A DNA stretch of 64,000 bases from Flavobacterium sp. ZT3R18. GTDB lineage: Bacteria; Bacteroidota; Bacteroidia; Flavobacteriales; Flavobacteriaceae. Every line of letters begins with the position of its first letter. Positions within the stretch are counted from its first letter, which is position 1. The DNA lies in NCBI RefSeq assembly GCF_007097385.1, contig NZ_VJZS01000006.1, positions 1-64,000 on the forward strand. The letters are read 5' to 3'. The translations under genes and the position numbers were made by a program. Below, piece by piece: positions 24,125 to 34,000 of this stretch. A model generated the notes under the pieces. The model did no database searches, was not told the origin of the DNA, and was given only the letters and a program-made list of their open reading frames with translations.

Positions 24125-24592
24125 TTAATAGCCACCACCGCCTCCGCCCCCGCCAGAGGTTCCGGTTTTGATAAGTGTTCCGCTTATTTCTCCATTTGGA
24201 AATGCAACACTGTGTACATTTACATAATAATGGTTGGCCATAAGTTCCACTATTTGAGCATCATTTATTGTAGTAGAGAGCTTAATTGGTGAAGTTAGAG
24301 GAGTTGTGTTAGTTAAAGGAAATACAGGTGCTCCGTCAGCTCCATGTATATGGGCAGCTGTAGCCGTTAGTCCTGAAAAGTTTACGGTAATTTCAAATGT
24401 TTTAGCAGTCTGATTAAATTCGAGTTTTGCATCACCATATGCCGCTGAACCAGTACCAGCAACGGGCGTTAATGCCGTAGTAAAAGTTACTATAACTGGG
24501 GTAGGAACTGGAGCAGGGTCATCATCTTTGGAACAAGAAATGACGCCAAAAAACACGCATAAAATAGCTAAAAATGGAAGTAGTGGTTTCAT
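24125..24592 (-). CDS. CHRD-domain lipoprotein
   Basis: This 155-residue protein has a lipoprotein signal (MKPLLPFLAILCVFFGVISC, lipid on Cys20), an acidic and Pro-rich linker (SKDDDPAPVPTPV), and a CHRD domain at ~34-140. The domain motifs are AHIHGADGAPVFPL with the paired His residues and YYVNVHSVAFPNGEISGTL. CHRD domains occur in chordin and in bacterial surface proteins; their ligand is unknown. The C terminus ends in TSGGGGGGGGY, an eight-glycine run of the kind that makes a flexible tail. It probably faces the periplasm or the surface. Confidence 0.88.
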   Translation of the reverse strand: MKPLLPFLAILCVFFGVISCSKDDDPAPVPTPVIVTFTTALTPVAGTGSAAYGDAKLEFNQTAKTFEITVNFSGLTATAAHIHGADGAPVFPLTNTTPLTSPIKLSTTINDAQIVELMANHYYVNVHSVAFPNGEISGTLIKTGTSGGGGGGGGY

Positions 24593-24831
24593 AATTATAT
24601 ATTTCTTGAGTTAATAAACGATTAAAAAATATAATTATTAAATGGTATCTTGATTTAATAAAAATATAGTAAAGTTACTATTTTTTTTTTGACTGTTGGT
24701 TTTTTTATGTTGTAAATAATTGATTTTAAGTCTTGTATGCGTGTTTTGAGTGCGGAGAATAGAATTTTTAAACAGGATAAATTATCAATATAACGTATGA
24801 CTGAAAACTGAAAACTGCGACTGAACACTAT

Positions 24832-25305
24832 TTACTGATGATGATATGGTTCGTTTCTTAAAATAGTAAACCCACGATATAACTGTTCGATAAAAAACAA
24901 GCGCACCATTTGATGCGAAAAAGTCATTACCGAAAGCGATATTTTTCCATTTGCTTTAGCATAAACCGTATCCGAAAAACCATAAGGACCGCCTATGACG
25001 AAAACCAATGTTTTTACACCCGAGTTCATCTTCTTTTGCAATTCGGATGAAAAGGCAACACTAGAAAAGGTGTTTCCGTTTTCGTCCAATAAAATAAGCT
25101 GGTCTGTTGGAGTGATTTTAGATAAAATAAGTTCGCCTTCTTTTTCTTTTTGTTGACTTTCGGATAAGTTTTTTACATTTTTAATATCTGGGATAATCTC
25201 CAAATCAAATTTGATATAAAAAGACAATCGCTTGGTATAATCGTCAATCAAAGTTTGTAATGATTTATTGTCGGTTTTACCGATGGCGATAAGTTTGATA
25301 TTCAT
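24832..25305 (-). CDS. rlmH: 23S rRNA (pseudouridine-1915-N3)-methyltransferase RlmH
   Basis: This 157-residue SPOUT enzyme methylates pseudouridine 1915 of 23S rRNA in the 70S ribosome. The knotted C-terminal half shows VFVIGGPYGFSDTVYAKA (~100-117, SAM pocket) and SVMTFSHQMVRLFFIEQLYR (~124-143). The end FTILRNEPYHHQ is nearly invariant in the family. The N terminus MNIKLIAIGKT is typical. A Bacteroidota -7 element (TAACTTTG on the minus strand) lies at 25327-25334, about 22 bases upstream. Confidence 0.96.
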   Translation of the reverse strand: MNIKLIAIGKTDNKSLQTLIDDYTKRLSFYIKFDLEIIPDIKNVKNLSESQQKEKEGELILSKITPTDQLILLDENGNTFSSVAFSSELQKKMNSGVKTLVFVIGGPYGFSDTVYAKANGKISLSVMTFSHQMVRLFFIEQLYRGFTILRNEPYHHQ

Positions 25306-25668
25306 CTTGGTAGGGTTTCAAAACTGCAAAGTTACAAAAAAGGACTTTACTTTCTATACCATTACTTCGCTTATCGAAACGATAATTGCTATTTATGCTG
25401 ACGGTTTTGTTTGTTTTTAATAGGTTTTATCGTTCTATTTTAGATTCTGCCGAACTTTTTCCGTGTTTAGTTTAGAGGTAAATTCTTATTTTATTTATTT
25501 TATTTTATATTTTTTCATTAATTCTATATAATCTATTGAGCCTATAGGGTAATTGTTGAATTTTTATGTTTTTTTAGAAAAAAAAATGAAATTCTACGAT
25601 TTTAGTCGAATTTAAAACTTTTTTAATAATGAATTGCTTTTTAAAGGTATAATGATGAATTTTTACGG

Positions 25669-25694
25669 CTGTTATTTTATGCTAAAACAGCCAA
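25669..25694. other. stem-loop in gap 25306-25789
   Basis: GGCTGTT and AACAGCC pair across a 12-base loop. The 484-base gap otherwise holds A/T-rich DNA and no gene. A -7-like TATTTTTG at 25757-25764 may serve the permease gene starting at 25790. Confidence 0.45.
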
Positions 25695-25789
25695 GTTAAG
25701 CAGCTGAATAGTAATTGTTGAGGTGGTAAGATGGCTGTAGTATTAGTGGTTTTCTTTATTTTTGTCTAAAAAAATCAAAGTATCTTTTT

Positions 25790-26572
25790 ATGGATTTTCA
25801 AATAGGATTAATAGTTGCGGGTTTAGTGGTAGGTTTTATAGTTGGGATGACTGGAGTAGGAGGAGGTTCTTTGATGACTCCTATTTTATTGTGGTTTGGG
25901 ATTCCTCCAACAACTGCCGTTGGTACTGATTTATTGTATGCTGCTTTTACCAAAATGGGAGGTATCTATGTTCATAACAAGAAAAAGAATATCAATTGGA
26001 GCATTACAGGTTGGCTTTCTCTTGGGAGTATTCCAGCGGCTTTACTAACATTATGGGGACTTCATAGTTTAGATACCGATGTTACGGCTCTGAACGCTAT
26101 TATAAAGTTTAGTTTGGGTTGGGCGCTACTTTTTACCTCGGTTGCTGTTATATTCAAAAAGAAACTCTTGGTGTTTTCACAAAAACACGCTGGAGATAAA
26201 TTTCACAGCGAAAGTAAAACCCAAAATTTACTAACAGTTGCCATTGGGGTTCTATTGGGAGTGACTGTAACACTTACCTCGATTGGAGCTGGAGCGTTAG
26301 GAACGGTTACGCTTTTCTTTTTGTATCCTCTTTTACCGACACCACGTTTGGTAGGGACTGAAATTGCCCATGCTGTGCCGCTTACGCTTGTTGCAGGATT
26401 AGGACACGCCACAATGGGGAATTTGGATTTGGCTTTGTTAGGGCAGTTATTGATGGGTTCTCTTCCGGGTATTTATGTTGGTAGTATGTTGAGCGGAAAA
26501 GTACCTGATTTGTTTCTTAGAAATGCTATTGCGATAATGTTATTTTACGCGGGGTTCAAGTTGGTTGCTTAA
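25790..26572 (+). CDS. TauE/SafE family anion permease
   Basis: This 260-residue protein has about eight membrane helices in two related halves. The first half carries the signature GMTGVGGGSLMTPILLWFGI (~19-38) with PTTAVGTDLLYAAFTK. The second repeats it as TLTSIGAGALGTVTLFFL and PRLVGTEIAHAVPLTLVAG. TauE/SafE members export sulfite, taurine-derived sulfoacetate or related anions, and the substrate cannot be read here. No sulfur-oxidation genes are adjacent. Its terminator region has been split by a miniature transposable element (26621-26808). Confidence 0.92.
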   Translation: MDFQIGLIVAGLVVGFIVGMTGVGGGSLMTPILLWFGIPPTTAVGTDLLYAAFTKMGGIYVHNKKKNINWSITGWLSLGSIPAALLTLWGLHSLDTDVTALNAIIKFSLGWALLFTSVAVIFKKKLLVFSQKHAGDKFHSESKTQNLLTVAIGVLLGVTVTLTSIGAGALGTVTLFFLYPLLPTPRLVGTEIAHAVPLTLVAGLGHATMGNLDLALLGQLLMGSLPGIYVGSMLSGKVPDLFLRNAIAIMLFYAGFKLVA

Positions 26573-26620
26573 ATGATTTTAGTATAGAAATTTTGATATA
26601 AAAAAAGGCTGCCTCTTATT

Positions 26621-26808
26621 GAGGGCACTGAAAAACTACCTGTAAATAAAAGGGCTTAAACTTTAAATCAGTTTAAGCCCTTCTCTTTGCTATATTTTCA
26701 AACTTAAAAGTTTTTAAACTCAATTAAGTGATTCTCAGAGCGTTTATTCCGTTTTTCTATCAAGATTTTGTCTCAATTTTTTCTAGGGGGGACTTTTTTA
26801 GTGCCCTC
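26621..26808. mobile_element. MITE-like element inserted in a terminator hairpin
   Basis: The element is bounded by inverted ends GAGGGCACTGAAAAA (26621-26635) and TTTTTTAGTGCCCTC (26794-26808), with one mismatch. It is flanked by the direct repeat CTCTTATT (26613-26620 and 26809-26816), which looks like an 8-base target duplication (10 bases if GA is counted). Removing it restores a hairpin of the form GGCTGCCTC-ttatt-GAGGGAGCC with T-runs, the terminator of the convergent genes. Inside is a perfect 13-base stem (AAGGGCTTAAACT, 26650-26682). A minus-strand frame ends SENHLIEFKNF and a stop at 26704, possibly the tail of the parent transposase. Confidence 0.82.
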
Positions 26809-26874
26809 CTCTTATTGAGGGAGCCTTTTTAAATTGTTTAAATGGAGAAAAATTTAAGGTAAGTATTGCAATTT

Positions 26875-27447
26875 TTAGCAGCAACTTATTTTTTCTCTCC
26901 ATTTGTTCCAAACAACTGCTGTTTTGGGAATAATTACCAGAATATGAATTAATCCTATTAAAATGGCACCTGGTAGGATATTGAGCGCAATTAATTTGAA
27001 AATATAAAAATTTTGATAACCGTAGAAATTGGGCACTATGGTTATTCCCTCTTTAGTAAGTCGTAATTTTAGTGCCATAAAAACGGCTACAGCGGCAAAA
27101 TGAAATCCATTTACAAAGAGATGTAAAATATACTCCCAACGAGGCAAACCACCCATAAAAACACGGCTGTCTTTTTCTATATAAGCATCTATACCTAATA
27201 CAGTCAGATCAATTAATACAATTGCCAATCCTAAATAGAAACTAATGATACAGTCTTGTTTTAGAAACAAGAAATAGACTATTGCGGGGAATAAAACGGC
27301 TCTTATGGTGTGAGTAAGATGTTCGTTTTTACTTTGAACTTGATTTTGCAATTGGTATTTAAAAATATGAAGATAAAAACCATCATATAAAGCTAACAAA
27401 GCAAATAATACTAATAAAATTGATAAAATGACAAAAGCGATTTCCAT
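26875..27447 (-). CDS. polytopic membrane protein, unknown
   Basis: This 190-residue protein has five to six membrane helices. His and Asp residues lie at helix ends (ALYDGFYLHIFKYQLQ, LVNG-type FVNGFHFAAVAVF, NILPGAILIGLIHILVIIP). The N-terminal DGFYLH..KYQL and the repeated His could bind a metal or haem, but I do not recognise the family. It is followed, about 80 bases upstream on the same strand, by a Crp-type regulator gene, which may control it. Confidence 0.7.
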   Translation of the reverse strand: MEIAFVILSILLVLFALLALYDGFYLHIFKYQLQNQVQSKNEHLTHTIRAVLFPAIVYFLFLKQDCIISFYLGLAIVLIDLTVLGIDAYIEKDSRVFMGGLPRWEYILHLFVNGFHFAAVAVFMALKLRLTKEGITIVPNFYGYQNFYIFKLIALNILPGAILIGLIHILVIIPKTAVVWNKWREKISCC

Positions 27448-27529
27448 AATGTAAAGTGAATTTAGGTTTAAAAGGCACTGCTAAATTATGGAGATTTCAC
27501 TTTTATAGAAAGGACAAATGTCCTTAAAA

Positions 27530-28102
27530 TCATTTTATGATTTCCAGTCTAATTCTACTTAAAGTTCTAGTGGTAACCCCAAGATAGGAAGCAATGTCTT
27601 TGATAGCCGCTTTTTGTATAATGATAGGTTGTTCTTTTAATAATCTCAAATACTTTTCTTTGGCAGTTTCGTTGTTAAGCGTTGAGGCGTATTGTTCCAT
27701 TACTAAATATTCCCTTTCGGCAAAAGCTCTTCCTATGTTTTGCCAAACGATACTTTTGGTATATAATTTTTGTAAACTCTCGAAATCAATGACTAATAGT
27801 TCTGTTTCTTCAATGGCTTGAATAGTTTGAGATGAAGGGGTTTGCAAAATAAAACTTTTGTATGCGGTTGTAAAATTATTCTCTACACAGAAGCATGAGG
27901 TTGTTTCTGAGGATTTGTCATTACTATAAAATGTTTTTAAGATTCCTTTTTTGATAAAAGCAATGTGTTTACAAATCTTACCTTGCTCTATGAAGCAATC
28001 TCCTTTTTTAAGCTTGAGTTCTTTGAAATAAATTCGTGCTTCCTCAAATTCGGTATCGGTTATAGATGCAATATTCTGTAAAAAAGATTTGAATTGATCC
28101 AC
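27530..28102 (-). CDS. Crp/Fnr family transcriptional regulator
   Basis: This 190-residue protein has a cyclic-nucleotide-type beta-barrel domain (~15-115: LKKGDCFIEQGKICKHIAFIKKGILKTFY), a dimer helix, and a C-terminal winged helix (KDIASYLGVTTRTLSRIRLEI, ~167-187). The barrel lacks the cysteines of Fnr and the full phosphate cassette of Crp, as in most Bacteroidota paralogues, so its ligand is unknown. It lies upstream of the membrane protein at 26875 on the same strand and divergent from the antitoxin-like gene at 28304. Confidence 0.9.
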   Translation of the reverse strand: MDQFKSFLQNIASITDTEFEEARIYFKELKLKKGDCFIEQGKICKHIAFIKKGILKTFYSNDKSSETTSCFCVENNFTTAYKSFILQTPSSQTIQAIEETELLVIDFESLQKLYTKSIVWQNIGRAFAEREYLVMEQYASTLNNETAKEKYLRLLKEQPIIIQKAAIKDIASYLGVTTRTLSRIRLEIIK

Positions 28103-28303
28103 TTTTTGATTGAGTTAATTTGAAGGTAAAGATATTATTTATGGATTGAATGGTACGTTCAAATAGTGATTGTTTTCGATAAGTTATGTAAACAAAATTG
28201 TTTGTATTTGTATTATGAAATGAGCATGACCGTAAATTGGTCGCAAACATCAATGAAGATATGCGAATTCCATATTTCAATAAAAAACAAATATTATCTT
28301 CAT

Positions 28304-28771
28304 ATGAAAACACTAGACATCGTAAAAGGAGTTCATCCTGGTAAAATGGTAGAAAGAGAATTGAAGAAAAGGAACATTAACCAAAGGCAATTTGCTCTTT
28401 TGATTGATGAGTATCCTCAAACTTTGGGTGCTATCATAAAAGGGAATAGAAGGATGAATGTAGATTTGTCTCTTAAAATAGAAAAGGAGTTAGAAATGGA
28501 AGAGGGTTTTTTGATGACGCTCCAAGTTTTTTACGACATTAAAGAAGCTAAGAAGGATTCTAATTATAAACCAGATTTGTCAAAATTTAGAAAAGGTGTA
28601 TTTTGGGATACTACTTTTGATAAAATTGATTGGAAATTAATGAAGATTTCAATAGTGAAAAGAGTTTTTGCTTACGGGAATAAAACCGAACAAGATGAAA
28701 TTATTCGTTTTTACGGAAAAGATGAAGTTGCTAAAATTAATTTGCTACACCCTGAACGACTAACACGATAA
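28304..28771 (+). CDS. HigA-type antitoxin fused to a DUF6922-like domain, no toxin nearby
   Basis: The start at 28304 (MKTLDIVKGVHPGKMVERE) is typical of HigA; the frame is open further upstream but without sense. This 155-residue protein has a helix-turn-helix (~14-68: MVERELKKRNINQRQFALLI, TLGAIIKGNRRMNVDLSLKI). It is followed by a C-terminal domain FWDTTFDKIDWKLMK...VKRVFAYGNKTEQDEIIRFYG (~105-150) that matches DUF6922 by eye. Such proteins usually precede an AbiEii-type nucleotidyltransferase toxin. Here the next gene is on the opposite strand 28 bases on, so the protein is an orphan regulator or a remnant of a toxin-antitoxin pair. Confidence 0.85.
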   Translation: MKTLDIVKGVHPGKMVERELKKRNINQRQFALLIDEYPQTLGAIIKGNRRMNVDLSLKIEKELEMEEGFLMTLQVFYDIKEAKKDSNYKPDLSKFRKGVFWDTTFDKIDWKLMKISIVKRVFAYGNKTEQDEIIRFYGKDEVAKINLLHPERLTR

Positions 28772-28798
28772 GTATGTATTGGAATACAGTTTCTCCAT

Positions 28799-31093
28799 TT
28801 AAAAAGGATACCCAATAGCGATATTAAAAATCAAATTTTCATTTCGCCAACTTCCGCTTCCAAAATCAATAGCGTCAATTACCCAGCGATTTCCAGCGGG
28901 CAAATATGGTTTTCGGATAGGAAAAGCTAAATCAGTTCTAAAGACCAAAACAGCTAAATCAAAGCGTAATCCTGCACCAACTCCAACAGCTAATTCGTTC
29001 ATGAAATCCGAGGTGAATTTGGCACCCGGTTTGTTCGGATTGTCATTTAGTAACCATATATTTCCAGCATCGACAAATACGGCTCCCTTTACCATTCTAT
29101 ATATTTTGCTTCTGTACTCGGTATTCATTTCTAATTTGATGTCACCGGATTGGTCTTGGGTGTAGTCATCGGTATTGATTGCGGGATCATAATAGATTCC
29201 TGGACCGATAGAGCGTGCTCTAAACCCTCTGATACTGTTTGTTCCGGCAATGAAAAATTGAGAGATAAAGGGCATTTCATTTGAATTTCCATAAGCAAAT
29301 CCAGTTCCAACAATGATTCTACTGGCGAGTTGGGAATCTTTTCCTAACTTTAAATAATGTTTAAATTCATTTTCTAATCGAATAAATTGACTAAAAGGAA
29401 CGCCAAATACTTCAACGGTGTCTTTCTTTTTTATATCGGCCGAAGTAATTAAACCCGCAAGATTACCTGAAAGACTGATTGATCCTTTGTAGTATATGGT
29501 GTTTCTCTTCTCTTTTTTCATGGTATTACTATAGATATAAGAATAGGTAGGGCCAAAAACTAACTGTTGCTCTACTACATTTGCTAGAGAAGGGTTTTTA
29601 TCTACTTCTTCTTGATACAATGCCGTAACGTCTTTGGGTCTGGCAAAAGTAATTTCGGCGATGTTTAATTGGTGTTCTTTTCGTTCATTTGATTTCCATA
29701 AATAACCAAAAGCGGCTTTCATGGTTTGCAGGGAATACAATTGTGTCCTGTTTTGGTATTCATATCCTGCAGTTACTTTTGTTTTGGACATATATCCACT
29801 AAAAGGTTTTGTTTTAAAAGGAGATAGAATTTTTGGCCATAACAAATTGGCTTCGGTACCTGCTGTGTAGACATTGTAACCCGTGTTTTGTCCCGAAACT
29901 TGCACTTCGAAACCTCCATAAATAGAAATATTCAACAATTCGGCTCCTCCAAAAGCATTTCGATTACTCCAGTTTAGATTCAGTTCGGTTCCATTATAAT
30001 TGGCCGAATTGGTTTTGGCTAAGAGTTCCAATCGGACTGATTTTTTATCCAATGGTGTTAAATAGTAGTAGGTGTCTAAATAATTACCAATAGTATCAGC
30101 TGCCACGAATTTGTTTTTTACAAATTTAAATGCGCCTAAGTTTTCTAAATTTTTTAGGGACAAATTATGATTGGTTCTATTGTATAAATCTCCTTTTTTG
30201 AAAGTCAAAGCCCGATCGAAAATTTCGGGTTTAAAAAGCTTTTCTGAATCATAAATGGTAAAATCATGGTGTTTTATAACAGCATCAATAGTTGCTTTTG
30301 CCGTGTCGGAGCCAACTGTGAAATTGGGATAAATAATAATATTGTTTATTTTATACTGATTTTTTGATTCAGTTGGTGCATCGTTTTTTACTTTTACAAT
30401 AAGATCTACTTGATGATCCGAAACGGTGCTGTCTACTTGTATTTTTAGATAATCGGGGCTAAAATAAAAGAATCCGTTTTCTTTAAGGTAATTGTCAATC
30501 CGAATGCGTTCCTCTTTTATTTTATCAAAACTGTACCCCTCATTTACTTGTAGCAAACTTTTCGGAATCAAGTTGCGAATAGCAGTTGAAAGTGCCGATG
30601 AATCAATAGGAAATTTAACGGTTCTGATGGTGTATTGCCTCCTTGGTTTCAGGGTGTAAATTGCTTTAACTGTTTTTTCTTTATGAATGGAGTCTGCCAT
30701 TGTTGTCGTATTGAAATAGCCTTCGTTTTCGGAATAATTTTGAAGTAAGTCTTTGTTGTGTTTCAGATCAAGTTGACTTGCCAAAACAGGTGGTTCTCCG
30801 ATCTTTGTTTTCAGCCAATGCTTAAATCCTTTTTCTTTTTTTACGGGGCCAACGATATTATAGATATACAAACTGGGTCTCATACCTAGAATGACAGTAT
30901 TGGGTTTTGGGCGTAAGAGTTTTTCCAATTCTGTTTTTAACTGTCTGTATTCTTTTGTGAGGGTATCTTTATCTTCTATTTTGACTTTGGCACCTGTATA
31001 GAGCATTTCGCCTTCCTGCAAATAGTTGAGATTGCTGCAGGAGGAGATAAATAGTGCCGAAATAAGGAAATATAATAAATACGTCTTATTCAT
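28799..31093 (-). CDS. tamL: TamL, lipoprotein form of the BamA/TamA family
   Basis: This 764-residue protein has a lipoprotein signal (MNKTYLLYFLISALFISSC, lipid on Cys19). It then has POTRA-like domains to ~370 (for example YTIRTVKFPIDSS and VNEGYSFDKIKEERIRIDNY) and a 16-strand Omp85 barrel. The barrel ends in a family-type C terminus with the RGF motif NSIRGFRARSIGPGIY (~625). TamL replaces TamA in Bacteroidota and works with TamB in lipid or outer-membrane-protein transport. It overlaps tamB by 8 bases, so translation is coupled. The first residues, NLNYLQEGEMLYTG, are typical of the family. Confidence 0.94.
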   Translation of the reverse strand: MNKTYLLYFLISALFISSCSNLNYLQEGEMLYTGAKVKIEDKDTLTKEYRQLKTELEKLLRPKPNTVILGMRPSLYIYNIVGPVKKEKGFKHWLKTKIGEPPVLASQLDLKHNKDLLQNYSENEGYFNTTTMADSIHKEKTVKAIYTLKPRRQYTIRTVKFPIDSSALSTAIRNLIPKSLLQVNEGYSFDKIKEERIRIDNYLKENGFFYFSPDYLKIQVDSTVSDHQVDLIVKVKNDAPTESKNQYKINNIIIYPNFTVGSDTAKATIDAVIKHHDFTIYDSEKLFKPEIFDRALTFKKGDLYNRTNHNLSLKNLENLGAFKFVKNKFVAADTIGNYLDTYYYLTPLDKKSVRLELLAKTNSANYNGTELNLNWSNRNAFGGAELLNISIYGGFEVQVSGQNTGYNVYTAGTEANLLWPKILSPFKTKPFSGYMSKTKVTAGYEYQNRTQLYSLQTMKAAFGYLWKSNERKEHQLNIAEITFARPKDVTALYQEEVDKNPSLANVVEQQLVFGPTYSYIYSNTMKKEKRNTIYYKGSISLSGNLAGLITSADIKKKDTVEVFGVPFSQFIRLENEFKHYLKLGKDSQLASRIIVGTGFAYGNSNEMPFISQFFIAGTNSIRGFRARSIGPGIYYDPAINTDDYTQDQSGDIKLEMNTEYRSKIYRMVKGAVFVDAGNIWLLNDNPNKPGAKFTSDFMNELAVGVGAGLRFDLAVLVFRTDLAFPIRKPYLPAGNRWVIDAIDFGSGSWRNENLIFNIAIGYPF

Positions 31094-34000
31094 CCTTTTT
31101 CTTTTTTGAAACTTTTAATCTTTCTTTTTTGTCTTTCTTTTTTTGAAACAGTTCTTTGAAATGGTTATAATCCATAGTAATGGTAAAACCTATTCCTGTT
31201 TCCATAACCTCTCCCTGTAGCGCCACTTGGTATTTATTGACACGGTAAGCTTTTAGCTTGTATTTTCCGTCTTTTGAGAGTAGATAATCCAATGTCACAT
31301 CTCCAGCAAAATTAGTGGATTGTTGATTGGGGTGTTGAGGTCCTTCCAATCCAAAACTGCTTCCTACTGTAACTTTTAGTCTGTCATTCAGTAACTTTTT
31401 TGTAACCCCAACATTCAAATCTGTTTTATCTTCTCTTTGTCCGCTGGAATACACTTCGGTTGACTTTAAATCAAAATTAAGTTCAACCCCTTGAATTAAA
31501 TCCTTGGTTAGATTATTCATTTGATTGGTCAGTATTTGGCTGGCACTCGATTTTGCCATAGCCGATACCGAAGTTCCTCCTGCTTCGGAGCTGAATGGAT
31601 CTTCACCAATAAAGCGATTCATTAATAACAATGATAAAACTTGCTTATTCAGTTCATTTGGATCTTGGCGCAATTCTGATAGTCTTTTTTGTGTTCTATT
31701 CATAACATCAGAGGAGATCGTATTGCTGTTTTCTGTTGGCAAAATGATGTCAAAAGTAATGTCGGGTTTCATTAATTCGCCTTTTATTATCAATTTAGTT
31801 TCAAAAGGTATTTTTTCCTTAAAAGTGTTTTTTACTTCATCTGAAAAATTCGCCAATTGTTTTTGTAACAAATCAATAGGGGCGGTAGTTGTTTTATATA
31901 TTGCTGTAATATTGATGTCTGCTGATGTTGGTTCGCCGTTCCATTGAATGTAACTTCCTTTTTTGATGTCAAATTTTCGTTTAATGGTGCTAAATGTCAT
32001 TTCATAAGCCCCTTCGTCAAATTCAAATTTCCCGGTTAAGGTAGTTTTTCCTGACGGGTCTATACCTCCATTTAGAAACGCATTTCCTTTAAATCGAATG
32101 TAGTCTCCACTTGATTTGTCTATAATGATAAAGAATTCGGCGTCTTTGTCTATTTCTATATTTACCGATGCATTAAGGCCTTTAATAGTCGATTTTATTT
32201 TGGGTTCCTCTGCTTCAACAGTTTTTATAATTTGTATTTGATCTTGATCGATAAATTCAACAATTCCCTCTCGACTGGCAACCGAAGGATCGGATTGGGG
32301 CAGTACCATCGTTAATTTAGTGTCTTTGTTTATTTTGATATTTCCTTCCACTACAGGATTATCCAAAGTGCCTTTTATTTTTAAATGATTGTCTATAAAC
32401 AATACTCCATAATACAAATCATTGTCTTTGGCTTTTGAATTCATGGCCATAAAATTATCGGCATCTACGGTTAAATCAAATTCCAAATTCCTGAAATTTT
32501 TACTGTCAATGATTCCGTTGATCACAAGATCGTTGTCTTTTTCGTCTTTAATGGTAAAATGATCGAAAGCGATAGTATTGTTGTTAAATTCAATTGTATC
32601 GTTGATGGATTTAAATTTGGAGTTTAGTTCTTTTACCTTAAAACCAACGTCATTAAATTTCAATTCGCCAACAACTTTTGGTTGGCTTGCATCTCCTGTA
32701 ATTGAAATGGTTCCGTTCAAAAAACCAGTGCTTTCCGTTAAATGATTCATCGAGAAACCTTGAATGCTTTTCATGTTTAGCTTTTCTACGATAAGATTCA
32801 TGTCAAGACTGTTATCCAGAGGTTTGTAATTTCCCTCTAAATTTACTTGATTGCCTTGACCCGTAATCGAAACGGTAGCGTCATATTGATTAGCGATTTC
32901 ATTATTGACTTTTATGCTAATGGTACCCACAGTATCCTTTTTAAAACTAAAATCTTCAATTGTTAAATCGGAGGTAAATACTGGTCTTTTATTCAAGTCT
33001 TTCAATAAGGCGTTTCCATTAATTTTTCCGCCCATCTGTAAATCACTTTGTCCGAGCATATTTGAGATAGTTTCGATTTCGAAATTTTCAAAATTTACGG
33101 ACAAAGGCGCATTTGGAGCTTCAGATTCGGATTGTAATTTTAAACGATTTCCATTATTTCTCAATTCAAAGTTATTGGCATAGATGCCATTTTTGTCCAA
33201 ACGGATTAGGTTGTCGGGCGTTATTTTCCACTTCTCATAATTAAGGAGTAGGTTTTCGGGATTCAAACTAATTTCGGAATCGCCTTTTTCGGTTTTTAAT
33301 GTTCCTGCAATGGTGTATCTGTCTTTGTCGTTTAGGTCTTTTAACAACAAATGATAATCAATCGTATTGTCTTTCACTTTTCCGGTTAAGGAGGTATAAG
33401 GCAATTTGTAATTGGGACTTTCGATATCATCAATGTTAAGGTTATAAACCAAAGCCTTATCTTGAGTGTCCACTTTTAGAATGACATTGCTGATCGTGTT
33501 ATTTTTATAAATTATTTTCGGAATCGTTCCATTTATAACAATAGAATCGTTTTCGGAATTATAACGACCAGTTATGGTAAAAGGATCTATGCTTTTGAGT
33601 TCAGGAATAAATTTCGAAAATAAAAGGCTGTTTTTTACGTCAAGGTTGAAGTTTACTTTCTGATTGGCTACTCTTTCTTTTTTTGTGGCCGGAGTGGTGT
33701 CATAATAGTTTGCGACAGTATGTGACAATGCAGCGGCTAATTTGGAGAGTTTGTAATGGCCGTTTATTTCAGCATCCAATAATGGGGAATATAGTTTTAT
33801 TTCGTTTTTTTCGGATGACGTTATTGCTGTTACTTGAATTGAATCTAGCGTAAAGGATTCTTTTTCATTTTCGATCTGTATGTTAGAGAATAAGATTTTG
33901 CCATTTGGATAATCAATATCGGCCGTTTGTATATCCGCCAGTACTTCGCCTCTTAATTTCAAAGGTCCTGCATGGAGATTCAATTTTTCCAAATCAGCAA

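Noticed and set aside
31525..31947. 140-residue frame antisense to tamB
   Set aside because: There is no domain and it is fully covered by the TamB reading frame, which is clearly coding.
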